The translations under genes were made by a program, and so were the position numbers. A stretch of DNA of 51,295 nucleotides from an uncultured Oscillospiraceae bacterium. GTDB taxonomy: Bacteria; Bacillota; Clostridia; Oscillospirales; Oscillospiraceae. Below the pieces are notes generated by a model. The model made no database searches and was not told the origin of the DNA. It saw only the letters and a program-made list of their open reading frames with translations. Below are positions 7,081-15,852 of the stretch, one piece after another. The DNA lies in assembly GCA_910588495.1 (NCBI GenBank), contig CAJUPU010000008.1, positions 44,935 through 96,229 on the forward strand, in the 5' to 3' direction. Positions within the stretch are counted from its first letter, which is position 1. Each line of letters begins with the position of its first letter.

Positions 7081-8004
7081 TCATTCCAGGCCCATGTGCT
7101 CCATCACCAGGGCGTTGATGCCGTCCTCGCCCAGCTCGGCCAGCACCTCGTTGATGGCGCTGAGCAGCTCGTCCTGGCCCTTGGTGACGCAGATGGCATA
7201 CTGCTCTTCGGTGGGAGAGGGCTGCTCGCCCTCGCCGCCGGGATAGTACAGCGCCGCGCACGCATAGCCGCTGTTCTTCTCCACGATGTAGGAGGCGGGC
7301 AGATAGTCCACCACCACCACGTCCACCTGGCCCGCGCCCATGGCGTCCACCGCCAGCTGGGCGTTGTCGTAGCGGGTCTCGGAGGCGCCGGTGTCCTTGA
7401 GCAGGCCGTCGAAATCCTCGCCGGTGATCTCGCCGTTGACGTAGATGTCGCCGGTGGTGTCGGTCTGGACGCCGATCTTCTTACCGGCCAGGGAATCCCA
7501 GAGGATGTAGTCCACATCGCCGTCCGTTCCGTCGGGAGCCATCTCCCCGGTGGGATAGATCACATACTGGACAGAGGTGAAGTAGGGATCGGAGAAGTCC
7601 ACCCGCTCCTGCCGGGAGGGGGTGATGGTGATGCCCGCCGCGCCCACATCGGCCAGCTTGCCCGAGGAGACGGTGTCGATGATGGTGGCGAACTCCACGT
7701 TGGTATAGGTGACCTCCCGGCCCAGCTTCTCGCCCACCTTGTTCATGATGTCAACGTCCACACCGGTGATATCGGTGCCGTCGTAATATTCGAAGGGGGC
7801 GAAGTAGGCGTTGGTGTACACCGAGATGGCGGCGCCGCCCTGGCTGGGCTCGGCGCTCTCGGCGGGGGCGGCGCTCTGGGTCTCGGGGGCCTTGGAGGGC
7901 TCGGCGCTGTCCTTGGCGCCCTGATCGGAACAGGCGGCCAGGGCGGACACCATGGTCAGTGCCAGCAGAAAGGCCCCAAATTTCTTCATCAGTTTCATTT
8001 TCAT
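7081..8004 (-). CDS. polar amino acid ABC transporter, substrate-binding lipoprotein
   Basis: This 307-residue protein has a lipoprotein signal peptide (MKKFGAFLLALTMVSALAAC, cysteine near residue 25), then an S/D/P/E-rich linker, then a family 3 solute-binding domain with GVDVDIMNKVGEKLG, the SSGKLADVGAAGITITPSRQERVDFSDPY signature and QLAVDAMGAGQVDVVVVDYLPA. It captures an amino acid outside the membrane and hands it to the permease. The substrate cannot be assigned. The start follows GGAGATGA and the gene is first in its operon. Confidence 0.92.
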   Translation of the reverse strand: MKMKLMKKFGAFLLALTMVSALAACSDQGAKDSAEPSKAPETQSAAPAESAEPSQGGAAISVYTNAYFAPFEYYDGTDITGVDVDIMNKVGEKLGREVTYTNVEFATIIDTVSSGKLADVGAAGITITPSRQERVDFSDPYFTSVQYVIYPTGEMAPDGTDGDVDYILWDSLAGKKIGVQTDTTGDIYVNGEITGEDFDGLLKDTGASETRYDNAQLAVDAMGAGQVDVVVVDYLPASYIVEKNSGYACAALYYPGGEGEQPSPTEEQYAICVTKGQDELLSAINEVLAELGEDGINALVMEHMGLE

Positions 8005-8028
8005 TCATCTCCATAACAGTTTGCGGTC

Positions 8029-8056
8029 ACACAGGGGATCCGCCCCCGTGTGTGAA
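8029..8056 (-). other. leader hairpin of the amino acid ABC operon
   Basis: In the 5' leader, CACACACGGGG and CCCCTGTGTG pair with one bulged C. There is no terminator tail and no known riboswitch core that I recognise. Confidence 0.4.
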
Positions 8057-8060
8057 GCAG

Positions 8061-8089
8061 ATTATAAACGTTATGCAGAAGAAATGCAA
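8061..8089 (-). promoter_or_regulatory. promoter of the amino acid ABC operon
   Basis: On the minus strand TTGCAT and a perfect TATAAT lie 17 bp apart, 57 bp upstream of the binding-protein start. Confidence 0.7.
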
Positions 8090-8206
8090 GGGAGATTTTC
8101 AAGAAAACCGGCACAAACCGGGGTTTTCATCGTTTTGACGGACAACGGACGGATAAACATCCATTTTTATGCAATATTCTTGTATGCTCTTCCATGCCCG
8201 CAACAG

Positions 8207-8235
8207 CAGCGCCGCCGGGGGACCCGGCGGCGCTG
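8207..8235. repeat. 13-bp stem hairpin downstream of rny
   Basis: CAGCGCCGCCGGG and its exact complement are separated by 3 bases. Neither side has a T-run, so it is not a canonical terminator, though it is the only strong hairpin after rny on the minus strand. Confidence 0.6.
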
Positions 8236-8246
8236 TCTACTGTATC

Positions 8247-8395
8247 CACGCTCCGATCGGCCGCGCGGCCGGGTCGCTGTCTCGCCGTTGGCCCGGCCAG
8301 CGCTGGACGTGTGCCACCGGCACACAGCGCCCCTCCGACTCGGGCAAGACCAGCCCCCGCTCCGGTCCGAGCTCCCCCGCGCGGCTATCGCCGCG
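8247..8395. repeat. GC-rich intergenic repeat, family B, copy 1
   Basis: It shares an exact 31-bp end (beginning ACGCTCCGATCGGCCGCGCG) with the copy at 19831-19958, and both contain CTCCGACTCGGG and end in CGCGCGGCTATCGyCGCGCT directly against the stop codon of the upstream gene (here rny). The middle is diverged, with an extra GTGTGCC hairpin here. It is non-coding. Confidence 0.65.
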
Positions 8396-9955
8396 CTATT
8401 TCGCGTATTCGATGGCTTTCGTCTCCCGAATGAGGTTCACCTTGATCTGGCCGGGGTACTCCAGCTCGTCCTCGATCTTCTTGGCGATCTCCCGGGCCAG
8501 CAGCACCATGCGGTCCTCCGGGATGGCCTCCGGGTTGACCATGATGCGCACCTCCCGGCCCGCCTGGATGGCGTAGGCCTTGTCCACCCCGGCGAAGGAG
8601 GAGGTCAGTTCCTCCAGCTTCTCCAGCCGCTTGATGTAGTACTCCACGTTCTCCTTGCGGGCGCCGGGCCGGGCGGCGGAGATGGCGTCGGCCGCCTGGA
8701 CCAGGCAGGCCACGATGGTCCGGGCCTCCACGTCGCCGTGGTGGGCCTCGATGGCGTGGATCACGTTCTCGCTCTCCCGGTATTTCCGGGCCAGCTCCAC
8801 GCCGATCTGAACGTGGGAACCCTCCACCTCGTGGTCGATGGACTTGCCCAGGTCGTGGAGCAGTCCCGCCCGCTTGGCCTCGGCCACGTTGACGCCGATC
8901 TCGGCGGCCAGCAGCCCCGCCAGCTGGGACACCTCGATGGAGTGGTTCAAGACGTTCTGGCCGTAGCTGGTGCGGTAGTGCTGGCGGCCCAGCAGCTTCA
9001 CCAGCTCGGGGTTCAGGCCGTGGACGTTGGTCTCGAACACCGCCCGCTCCCCCTCGGCCCGGATGGTGGCGTCCACCTCCCGCTTGGCCTTCTCCACCAT
9101 CTCCTCGATGCGGGTGGGGTGGATGCGGCCGTCCAGGATCAGCTTTTCCAGGGCCAGCCGGGCGATCTCCCGGCGCACCGGGTCGAAGCAGGACACGGTG
9201 ATGGCCTCGGGGGTGTCGTCGATGATCAGGTCCACCCCGGTCATGGTCTCCAGGGTGCGGATGTTCCGGCCCTCCCGGCCGATGATCCGCCCCTTCATCT
9301 CGTCGTTGGGCAGGGGCACCACGGACACGGTGGCCTCGGCCACGTGGTCGGCGGCGCAGCGCTGGATGGCCAGGGCGATCTGCTCCCGGGCGTAGGTCTC
9401 CGCCTCCTCCTTGAAGCGGGTCTGGATCTCCTTGAGCTTCAGGGCCTGCTCGTGGGTCACGTCGTCCTCCAGCTGCTCGATGAGGTAGCGCTTGGCCTCC
9501 TCCACCGTCAGGCCGGAGATGCGCTCCAAAAGCTCCAGCTGGCCGTCCTTCAGCTTGTCCAGCTCCTGCTTCTCCGCCTCCAGCTGGGCGATGCGGGTGG
9601 TGACGTTCTCCTCCTTGCGCTCCAGGTTCTCCAGCTTGCGGTCCAGGTTCTCCTCCTTGGAGTTGAGGCGGTTCTCCTGGCGCTGGATCTCGCTGCGGCG
9701 GTCCTTGACCTCCTTGTCGAACTCGCTCCGGGCCTTGAGGATCTCCTCCTTGGCCTCCACGGTGGCCTCCCGCTTCTTGCTCTCGGCGGACTTGATGGCC
9801 TCGTTGATGACCCGGCGGGCCTCCTCCTCGGCGGAGCCGATCTCACGCTCGGCATAGGACTTGCGGCGCTGATAGCCCGCCACCACGCCGGCGATCAGGC
9901 AGATCAGGCCCGTCACCACGGCGGCGATCACGGTCACATAGACTGGCACTTGCAT
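8396..9955 (-). CDS. rny: ribonuclease Y
   Basis: This 519-residue membrane-anchored endoribonuclease initiates mRNA decay. Visible parts are an N-terminal membrane helix (residues about 5-25), a long charged coiled coil (about 30-190), a KH domain (GRIIGREGRNIRTLE) and an HD domain with HSIEVS and LLHDLGKSIDHEVEGSH. The length equals the family norm. ATG 9955 is chosen because AGGAGGTG lies upstream and the MQVPVYVTVI start matches the family; the open frame continues upstream without support. The promoter at 10201-10229 implies a leader of about 240 nt with two hairpins. Confidence 0.96.
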   Translation of the reverse strand: MQVPVYVTVIAAVVTGLICLIAGVVAGYQRRKSYAEREIGSAEEEARRVINEAIKSAESKKREATVEAKEEILKARSEFDKEVKDRRSEIQRQENRLNSKEENLDRKLENLERKEENVTTRIAQLEAEKQELDKLKDGQLELLERISGLTVEEAKRYLIEQLEDDVTHEQALKLKEIQTRFKEEAETYAREQIALAIQRCAADHVAEATVSVVPLPNDEMKGRIIGREGRNIRTLETMTGVDLIIDDTPEAITVSCFDPVRREIARLALEKLILDGRIHPTRIEEMVEKAKREVDATIRAEGERAVFETNVHGLNPELVKLLGRQHYRTSYGQNVLNHSIEVSQLAGLLAAEIGVNVAEAKRAGLLHDLGKSIDHEVEGSHVQIGVELARKYRESENVIHAIEAHHGDVEARTIVACLVQAADAISAARPGARKENVEYYIKRLEKLEELTSSFAGVDKAYAIQAGREVRIMVNPEAIPEDRMVLLAREIAKKIEDELEYPGQIKVNLIRETKAIEYAK

Positions 9956-10014
9956 GTTGGGTTCCACACCTCCTGTTTCTTCCGTTTTTTGATATAAAAT
10001 AAGCAAAATAAGAC

Positions 10015-10070
10015 GCGATGCGTGAAAAGACGCACCGCGATAACCGAAAAACCGCCCGTCGATCGGGCAT
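10015..10070 (-). other. two hairpins in the rny leader
   Basis: On the minus strand GCCCG-ATCGA-CGGGC is followed by GGTTTTTC (near 10050-10070), and then GCGGTGCGT pairs with ACGCATCGC across CTTTTC (10015-10038, one mismatch). The first resembles a weak terminator. They could modulate rny expression; no direct evidence. Confidence 0.35.
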
Positions 10071-10200
10071 GACAGCACTATTTGAGAGTCGAGGATATGA
10101 TCTATGAACAGTTCGATAGACTATATGAAACGCCCAAAAGGCGCCACGCTCAAAACGGCAAAAAAAGCACAAAAGCGGCTTTTCAAAATTATCCTTACTT

Positions 10201-10229
10201 ATTGTAAAGGCCGGGCGCTTTCCTGTCAA
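10201..10229 (-). promoter_or_regulatory. rny promoter
   Basis: On the minus strand a perfect TTGACA and TACAAT are separated by 17 bp. It sits just after the tandem repeat array, which therefore lies upstream of the promoter. Confidence 0.75.
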
Positions 10230-10260
10230 GGGGAAATGTGAAAGTTTCATGAACTTTCCA

Positions 10261-10570
10261 AAGAAGCGCGGAGCCGTCGTGAGCAGCGCGGATGGAGGGG
10301 AGCGAAGGCAAGAGCCCAAGGCCCGCGCAGAGGGACTGGGTCTTGCCAGAGACGCAGCGAAGCCGCGCGCCGCGAACAGGCGCAGCGTGACAAAAAGAAG
10401 CGCGGAGCCGTCGTGAGCAGCGCGGATGGAGGGGAGCGAAGGCAAGAGCCCAAGGCCCGCGCAGAGGGACTGGGTCTTGCCAGAGACGCAGCGAAGCCGC
10501 GCGCCGCGAACAGGCGCAGCGTGACAAAAAGAAGCGCGGAGCCGTCGTGAGCAGCGCGGATGGGGTGAAG
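10261..10570 (+). repeat. tandem array of 134-bp GC-rich repeat, family A
   Basis: Units start at 10261, 10395 and 10529 with AAGAAGCGCGGAGCCGTCG. Units 1 and 2 are identical over the full 134 bp as far as I can compare; the third breaks off after about 36 bp. Each unit ends GCGCAGCGTGACAA. The period is not a multiple of three, so the repeated reading frames seen across it are not a protein. Related units occur inverted at 17396-17697 and inside the glyS leader. Confidence 0.9.
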
Positions 10571-10616
10571 CGAGAGCCCAGCCGCGCTGCTGGGCCCACG
10601 GCCCGTGGGCGGTCTT

Positions 10617-11636
10617 TCACGGTCGGGCGACGGTCAGGGCGCGGTCCTTTTGGGTCAGGGCGAAGATGTCCTCCAGACCCGCCGTGATGGTCACCGAGCC
10701 GTCCTGGGATACAAAGACCGCCTCAAAGTCCCGGTGCTGCCGCCAGTGGTCCAGCGCCCCGTCCAGCCCCATGACGAACAGGGCGGTGGACAGCCCGTCG
10801 CACAGCAGGCCGCTCTCCCCCACCACCGTCACGCTGGCCAGGCCGCTCCGGGCGGGCTTGCCGGTCCGTGGGTCCAGGATGTGCCAGTAGCGCACCCCGT
10901 CCTGCTCAAAATAGCGCTCGTAGCCCCCGGAGGTGACCACCGCCATGTCCGTGACGGACACCACGCCCACATTCCCCTCCCCCGCCGGGTCCCGGACGGC
11001 CACCCGCCAGGGGGAGCCGCCGGGCTTGGCTCCCACCGCCTGGATGCTGCCCCCCAGGTCCAGCAGGGCGGAGGCGACGCCGTTCTCCTTCAGATGAGCG
11101 GCCAGGACATCCCCGGTATGGCCCTTGGCCACGCTGCCCAGGTCGATCTCCATGCCGGGGAGCAGGGCGGCGGACGTCCCGTCCAGCCGGACCTGGGCAT
11201 AGTCCACCAGGGGGAGCAGGGCGGCGATGGTCTCCTCATCGGGGACGGCGTGTTCCCCCGTGGTGAAGCCCCAGGTGCGCAGCACCGGATAGACGGAGAT
11301 GTCCAGCGCCCCGTCCGTCCGCCTGCACAGCGCCAGCGCCCCGTCCAGCAGCGCTCCGGTCTCCGGGGAGAGGACGGCCGCGCCGTCCCGGTCCAGGGCA
11401 TAGATCTCACTGTGCTCGTCGGTGACGGACCACCGGGCCTCCAGGTCCTTCACCCGGGCCTCGGCCTGGTCCAAAAGGGCCTCGTCCCCGCCCTGGTAGA
11501 GCTTCACGCTCATCACCGTGTCCATGGCAAAGAAGGTGGTCTCCAGCGCGGGCTGGGCGGGGGCCGGGGCGCACCCCGCCATCAGGGCCAGGCACAGCGC
11601 CAGCCCCAGGACGGCCGGACGGACCGGCCGCCTCAC
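10617..11636 (-). CDS. apbE: FAD:protein FMN transferase, ApbE lipoprotein
   Basis: This 339-residue extracytoplasmic lipoprotein attaches FMN from FAD to threonine of flavoproteins. It has a signal peptide and lipobox (LALMAGC), DTVMSVKLY, GSVAKGHTGD, LDLGGSIQAVG, TSGGYERYFEQDG, HILDPRTGKPA and CDGLSTALFVMG. The usual AD of the last motif is CD, with the metal-binding Asp kept. The GTG at 11636 overlaps the TGA of the deaminase gene (GTGA) and has GGAG upstream, so the pair is translationally coupled. Its FMN acceptor, for example an Rnf or Nqr subunit, is not in the window. Confidence 0.92.
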   Translation of the reverse strand: MRRPVRPAVLGLALCLALMAGCAPAPAQPALETTFFAMDTVMSVKLYQGGDEALLDQAEARVKDLEARWSVTDEHSEIYALDRDGAAVLSPETGALLDGALALCRRTDGALDISVYPVLRTWGFTTGEHAVPDEETIAALLPLVDYAQVRLDGTSAALLPGMEIDLGSVAKGHTGDVLAAHLKENGVASALLDLGGSIQAVGAKPGGSPWRVAVRDPAGEGNVGVVSVTDMAVVTSGGYERYFEQDGVRYWHILDPRTGKPARSGLASVTVVGESGLLCDGLSTALFVMGLDGALDHWRQHRDFEAVFVSQDGSVTITAGLEDIFALTQKDRALTVARP

Positions 11637-12121
11637 CGCAGGTGCTCCGGGATGGAGTCGTCCTCCTCCACCCAGTCCCGCTGTACGTCCACCACCCGGT
11701 ACTCCTCCGGGTCGTCCCGGATCACCACCCGGGAGATGCCCGCGTTGATGATGAGGCGGCGGCACATGGAGCAGGAGGTGGAGCCGGGGATCAGCGCTCC
11801 GGTGGCCGGGTCCCGGCACACCATGTACAAAGACGCCCCCAGCACCTCCCGCCGGGAGGCGGAGATGATGGCGTTGGCCTCGGCATGGACGGACCGGCAC
11901 AGCTCATAGCGCTGGCCGGAGGGGATCTTCATGGCCTCCCGGGCGCAGTAGCCCAGGTCGCCGCAGTTCTTCCGCCCCCGGGGGGCGCCGTTGTAGCCCG
12001 AGGACACGATCTCGTCGTTCTGGACGATGATGGCGCCGTACTGGCGGCGCATACAGGTGGAGCGCTCCAGCACGGTGCCGGCGATGTCCAGGTAGTAGTT
12101 CTCCTTGTCGATGCGGGCCAT
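11633..12121 (-). CDS. deoxycytidylate deaminase, ComEB-like
   Basis: This 162-residue zinc enzyme converts dCMP to dUMP for dTTP synthesis. It has the cytidine/deoxycytidylate deaminase zinc site: HAEANAI (His ligand and catalytic Glu) and SCSMC (two Cys ligands; the usual Pro before the first Cys is Ser), plus SSGYNGAPRG near the N-terminus. The length matches ComEB/dCMP deaminases. The start follows AAGGAGGGG. It is first in a two-gene unit with apbE, an unusual partner. Confidence 0.92.
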   Translation of the reverse strand: MARIDKENYYLDIAGTVLERSTCMRRQYGAIIVQNDEIVSSGYNGAPRGRKNCGDLGYCAREAMKIPSGQRYELCRSVHAEANAIISASRREVLGASLYMVCRDPATGALIPGSTSCSMCRRLIINAGISRVVIRDDPEEYRVVDVQRDWVEEDDSIPEHLR

Positions 12122-12244
12122 AGGGGTCCCCTCCTTGCAGGTGGCCGCCCCGGCGGGGCCGGCGGTCTCGCGTTTCCTTCAAGTATACCAGTTTTTCCGC
12201 CCGGCGGCAATGGACAAATTCACATATTGTTTACGGTTGACCCA

Positions 12245-12273
12245 TTGACTGGTCCATTTGTGGGCGCTATGAT
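12245..12273 (+). promoter_or_regulatory. promoter of the zinc-ribbon gene
   Basis: TTGACT and TATGAT lie 17 bp apart. A perfect 12-bp palindrome ATATCATGATAT (12279-12290) falls at the predicted transcript start and could be an operator. Confidence 0.6.
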
Positions 12274-12315
12274 AAGAAATATCATGATATCCTTTTGCGT
12301 AGGAGGTGAACGGCC

Positions 12316-12711
12316 ATGATCCGGAGCTGGATGATGCGGTTTATGGCGGGGCGGTACGGGGGCGACCAGCTCAATATGCTCCTGATCGCGCTGTATGTGA
12401 TCCTCTATGTGGTCTTTTTGTTCACCCGGATCTTGCTCTTCGAGGTGCTGGCCCTGATCTTGATCGTGCTGAGCCTGTACCGCTCCTTCTCCCGGGACCT
12501 GGAGCGCCGCCGGGGGGAGAACGCCCGGTTCCTCCAGGCGGTGCGGCCCGCCGCCCGGCGGTGGAGCGCCTTCCGGGCCCGGGCCCACGACAAGGAGCAC
12601 CGCTATTTCAAGTGCCCCAACTGCGGCCAGCAGATGCGGGTGCCCCGGGGCAAGGGGCGGATCACCGTCCACTGCCGGTCCTGCGGGGCGGTGTTCGAGG
12701 AAAAGAGCTGA
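12316..12711 (+). CDS. zinc-ribbon membrane protein of unknown function
   Basis: This 131-residue protein has two close hydrophobic segments (about 20-55), a basic stretch, and a C-terminal zinc ribbon with CPNCGQQMRVPRGKGRITVHC and CRSCGAVF. The ribbon faces the cytoplasm if the usual positive-inside rule holds. It resembles small clostridial proteins of unknown role. AGGAGGTG precedes the ATG at ideal distance. The DUF3788 gene follows 14 bp later in the same direction. Confidence 0.8.
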   Translation: MIRSWMMRFMAGRYGGDQLNMLLIALYVILYVVFLFTRILLFEVLALILIVLSLYRSFSRDLERRRGENARFLQAVRPAARRWSAFRARAHDKEHRYFKCPNCGQQMRVPRGKGRITVHCRSCGAVFEEKS

Positions 12712-12725
12712 ACGGGGGCGGCGGT

Positions 12726-13151
12726 ATGATCGATCTGCTGGACAAGGACGTCCGCCCCACCCTGGAGGAGCTGGGCGGATATGTCCGGGCCCCCGCCTTC
12801 CTGAGCCTGTGCCAAACGATCAAGGACGCCTACCGGTGCGAGGAGAAGATCGAGTACAGCGCGTGCAGCATGGAGAAGGGCTGGAACGTCAAATTCAAAA
12901 AGGCCGGGCGGGCGCTGTGCACCATATACCCCAAGGAGGGCCGTTTCACGGTGCTGGTGTCGGTGGGCCGGAAGGAGAAGGCGGCGGTGGAGGCGCTGCT
13001 GCCGGAGTGCACCGCCGAACTGCGGGAGCTCTATCACCAGACGCGGGAGTGGAACGGACAGCGCTGGCTCATGATCGACCTGGAGGACCAGGGGCCCTTG
13101 TACGGCGATGTCCTGCGGCTGATCCAGATCCGCAGGCCGGGCCGGGCTTGA
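12726..13151 (+). CDS. DUF3788 family protein
   Basis: This 141-residue soluble protein shows the DUF3788 pattern: CSMEKGWNVKFKKAGRALCTIYPKEGRFTVLVSVGRKEK in the middle and WLMIDLEDQGPLYGDVLRLIQIRRPGR at the end. The family has no established function. ATG 12726 follows a G-rich ribosome site; the frame is open further upstream but overlaps the zinc-ribbon gene. It ends the two-gene unit before a terminator. Confidence 0.82.
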   Translation: MIDLLDKDVRPTLEELGGYVRAPAFLSLCQTIKDAYRCEEKIEYSACSMEKGWNVKFKKAGRALCTIYPKEGRFTVLVSVGRKEKAAVEALLPECTAELRELYHQTREWNGQRWLMIDLEDQGPLYGDVLRLIQIRRPGRA

Positions 13152-13160
13152 TCCCATGAA

Positions 13161-13199
13161 CAAAGGACGGAGGACCTGTTCGGTCCCCCGTCCTTTTTG
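13161..13199. terminator. bidirectional terminator between DUF3788 gene and mutS
   Basis: AAAGGACGgaGGACC pairs with GGTCCccCGTCCTTTTT, with A-run and T-run flanks. It serves the converging DUF3788 gene and mutS. Confidence 0.85.
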
Positions 13200-13209
13200 C
13201 GCTCCGCCG

Positions 13210-15852
13210 TCAATGGAGGCGGCTTTTGAGCTGATACAGCAGGTTCATGGCCTCGATGGGGGTCAGGGTGTCCACCGACACGGCGCGCAGCTCCTCCAGC
13301 ACCGCCGCCCCCGCCATGTCCCCCAGGGACACCTGGTCCTCCCGGGCGGGGACCGGCCCCGGCCCGGGGGCCGCGGAGAGGCCCTGGGCCTCCAGCTCCG
13401 CCAGGATCTCCCGGGCCCGCTCCACCACCCGGGCGGGCACCCCGGCCAGCTTGGCCACCTCCACGCCGTAGCTCTGGTCCGCCCCGCCGGGGACGATCTT
13501 CCGCAGGAACACGATGCCGTCCCCCCGCTTTTTGGCGGCGATGTGGTAGTTGCGCACCCCCTGGATGGTGTGCTCCACCTCGGTGAGCTCGTGGTAGTGG
13601 GTGGCGAAGAGGGTCTTGGCCCCCAGCCGCTTTTGGTCCGCGCAGTGCTCCAGCACCGCCCGGGCGATGGACATGCCGTCGTAGGTGGAGGTGCCCCGGC
13701 CGATCTCGTCCAGGATCAGCAGCGAGCGGGGGGTGGCGTTCTTCAGCATCTGGGCCACCTCGGTCATCTCCACCATGAAGGTGGACTGGCCCGCCGCCAG
13801 GTCGTCGGAGGCGCCGATCCGGGTGAAGATCCGGTCCACCACCCCGATCCGGGCGGACTTGGCCGGGACGAAGGAGCCCATCTGGGCCATGAGCACGATC
13901 AGGGCCACCTGGCGCATGTAGGTGGACTTGCCCGCCATGTTGGGCCCCGTGATGATGGACAGGCGGTCCTCCCCCCCGTCCATGCGGGTGTCGTTGGGGA
14001 CGAAGAGGGAGCCCTTCAGCATCCGCTCCACCACCGGGTGGCGGCCCTCCTTGATGTGGATCGCGCCGCTGCTGTCCACGGTGGGGCGGACGTAGCCGTT
14101 GTCCACCGCCGCGGCGGCGAAGGAGGACAGCACGTCCAGCACCGCCACGTGGCGGGCCGCGTCCTGCACCTGCCGCACCCGCTGGGACGCCGCGTCCCGC
14201 AGCTTACAGAACAGCTCGTACTCCAGGGCGGTGACCCGGGACTGGGCGGACAGGATCTCGTGCTCCAGGTCCTTCAGCTCCTGGGTGAAGAACCGCTCGC
14301 AGTTGGCCAGGGTCTGCTTGCGGATGTAGTGTTCCGGCACCAGCTCGTAATAGCTCTTGGACACCTCGATATAGTAGCCGAACACCTTGTTATAGCGCAC
14401 CTTCAGGCTCTTGATGCCGGTGCGCTCCTTCTCCCGGCCCTCCAGGGCGGCCACCAGGTCCGCCCCGTGGTCGATCACCTCCCGCAGGCGGTCCACCTCC
14501 CCGTCGTAGCCCCGGCGGATGAAGTCCCCCTCCCGGATGGTGAAGGGCAGGCGGTGGTCGTCCTCATCCTCCCGGATGGCCCGCTGCAGCAGGTCCTGGA
14601 GGTCGGACAGGCCGCCCAGCTCCTCCAAAAAGTCGAAGCGCCGGGGGGCGGCCTGGGCCAGGGGGGCGGCCAGCCGCCCCAGCTCGGGCAGGACGGCCAG
14701 CCCGCCGGCCAGGGTGAGCATGTCCCGGGCGTTGGCGGAGCCGTACACCACCTTGCCGATCAGCCGCTCCAGGTCGGGCACCCGGCGCAGGGCGCGGGAC
14801 AGCTCCTCCCGGACCACCCCGTCCGCCGTCAGGGCGGCCACCTGGTCCTGGCGGGAGGTGATCCCGGCGGGGTCCCGCAGGGGCTGCTCGATCCAGGCGC
14901 GGATCAGCCGGTGGCCCATGGGGGTCCGGGTCCTGTCCAGCACCCACAGCAGGGATCCCTTCTTCTCCCCGCCCCGGATGGTCTCGGTGAGCTCCAGGGT
15001 GCGCCGGGCGGTGAGGTCCAGCTCCAGATAGCGCTGGGACCTGTCCTCGTCGATGGCCAGGCGGCTGAGGTGGCTCAGATCGGTCTTTTGGGTGTCCCGG
15101 AGGTAGCCCGCCAGCGCCCCCGCCGCCAGATAGGAGGCGCGCAGGGGCCCCTCGTCCATCAGGGCCCGGCCGTCCTCGTCCAGCATCCGCAGCCCGGCCA
15201 GGGCCTGGAACGCCTGGCCGGGCTGGAAGCGCTCCTGAGAGGAGCCCTGGCACAGACAGCCCAGCCGGTCCCGCAAAAACTGGGTGAGCTGTCCGTCGGC
15301 GGCCGCGTCGGCGGACAAGATCGCCTCGCTGGGGGGGCAGGCCCCCAGGGCGTTGAGCAGGTGGGTGAGGTGGTCCTTCCCCCGGAAGGGGACGGCGGTG
15401 AACTGGCCGGTGGACAGATCGCACCGGGCCAGGGCGGCCTCGCCCTCCTCCTCGTAGACGGCGCAGATATAGTTGTTCCGGCTCTCGTCCAGCATCTCAT
15501 CGGCCATGGCGGTGCCGGGGGTGACGATGCGGATCACGTCCCGGTCCACCAGCCCCTTGGCGGCGGCCGGGTCCTCCATCTGCTCGCAGATGGCCACCTT
15601 GTACCCCCGGCGGATCAGCCGGGCGATATAGCTCTGGGCGGAGTGGTAGGGCACGCCGCACATGGGGGTGCGCTGGTCCTCCGGCTTGCCCCGGTCCCGG
15701 GTGGTGAGGGTGAGGCCCAGCTCCTCCGCCCCCAGTTTGGCGTCGTCCTCGAACATCTCGTAGAAGTCGCCCAGCCGGAAGAACAGCAGGCAGTCGGGGT
15801 GCTGCTCCTTCACCTTCCGGTATTGTTTCATCATGGGGGTCAGCTCCGCCAT
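13210..15852 (-). CDS. mutS: DNA mismatch repair protein MutS
   Basis: This 880-residue protein recognises mismatches and starts repair with MutL. Near the N-terminus DFYEMF supplies the mismatch-wedging Phe and Glu; Walker A is TGPNMAGKST, followed by DEIGRGTSTYDG and FATHYHEL of the ATPase. The length is normal for MutS1. ATG 15852 (MAELTPMMKQY) matches the family and follows AGAGGGA. mreC lies upstream in the same direction across a 100-bp gap with a hairpin. mutL is not in the window. Confidence 0.97.
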   Translation of the reverse strand: MAELTPMMKQYRKVKEQHPDCLLFFRLGDFYEMFEDDAKLGAEELGLTLTTRDRGKPEDQRTPMCGVPYHSAQSYIARLIRRGYKVAICEQMEDPAAAKGLVDRDVIRIVTPGTAMADEMLDESRNNYICAVYEEEGEAALARCDLSTGQFTAVPFRGKDHLTHLLNALGACPPSEAILSADAAADGQLTQFLRDRLGCLCQGSSQERFQPGQAFQALAGLRMLDEDGRALMDEGPLRASYLAAGALAGYLRDTQKTDLSHLSRLAIDEDRSQRYLELDLTARRTLELTETIRGGEKKGSLLWVLDRTRTPMGHRLIRAWIEQPLRDPAGITSRQDQVAALTADGVVREELSRALRRVPDLERLIGKVVYGSANARDMLTLAGGLAVLPELGRLAAPLAQAAPRRFDFLEELGGLSDLQDLLQRAIREDEDDHRLPFTIREGDFIRRGYDGEVDRLREVIDHGADLVAALEGREKERTGIKSLKVRYNKVFGYYIEVSKSYYELVPEHYIRKQTLANCERFFTQELKDLEHEILSAQSRVTALEYELFCKLRDAASQRVRQVQDAARHVAVLDVLSSFAAAAVDNGYVRPTVDSSGAIHIKEGRHPVVERMLKGSLFVPNDTRMDGGEDRLSIITGPNMAGKSTYMRQVALIVLMAQMGSFVPAKSARIGVVDRIFTRIGASDDLAAGQSTFMVEMTEVAQMLKNATPRSLLILDEIGRGTSTYDGMSIARAVLEHCADQKRLGAKTLFATHYHELTEVEHTIQGVRNYHIAAKKRGDGIVFLRKIVPGGADQSYGVEVAKLAGVPARVVERAREILAELEAQGLSAAPGPGPVPAREDQVSLGDMAGAAVLEELRAVSVDTLTPIEAMNLLYQLKSRLH

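Noticed and set aside
7952..9997. 681-codon open frame on the plus strand
   Set aside because: It is antisense to rny and spans its intergenic repeat, so it cannot be a conserved gene.
10261..10570. Possible CRISPR array
   Set aside because: The units are identical over their whole 134 bp with no unique spacers, and no cas gene is nearby.
10195..10620. Repeated peptide (ALLTTAPRFF) in frames across the repeat array
   Set aside because: The DNA period of 134 bp shifts the frame at each unit, so the peptide similarity is a by-product of a non-coding repeat.
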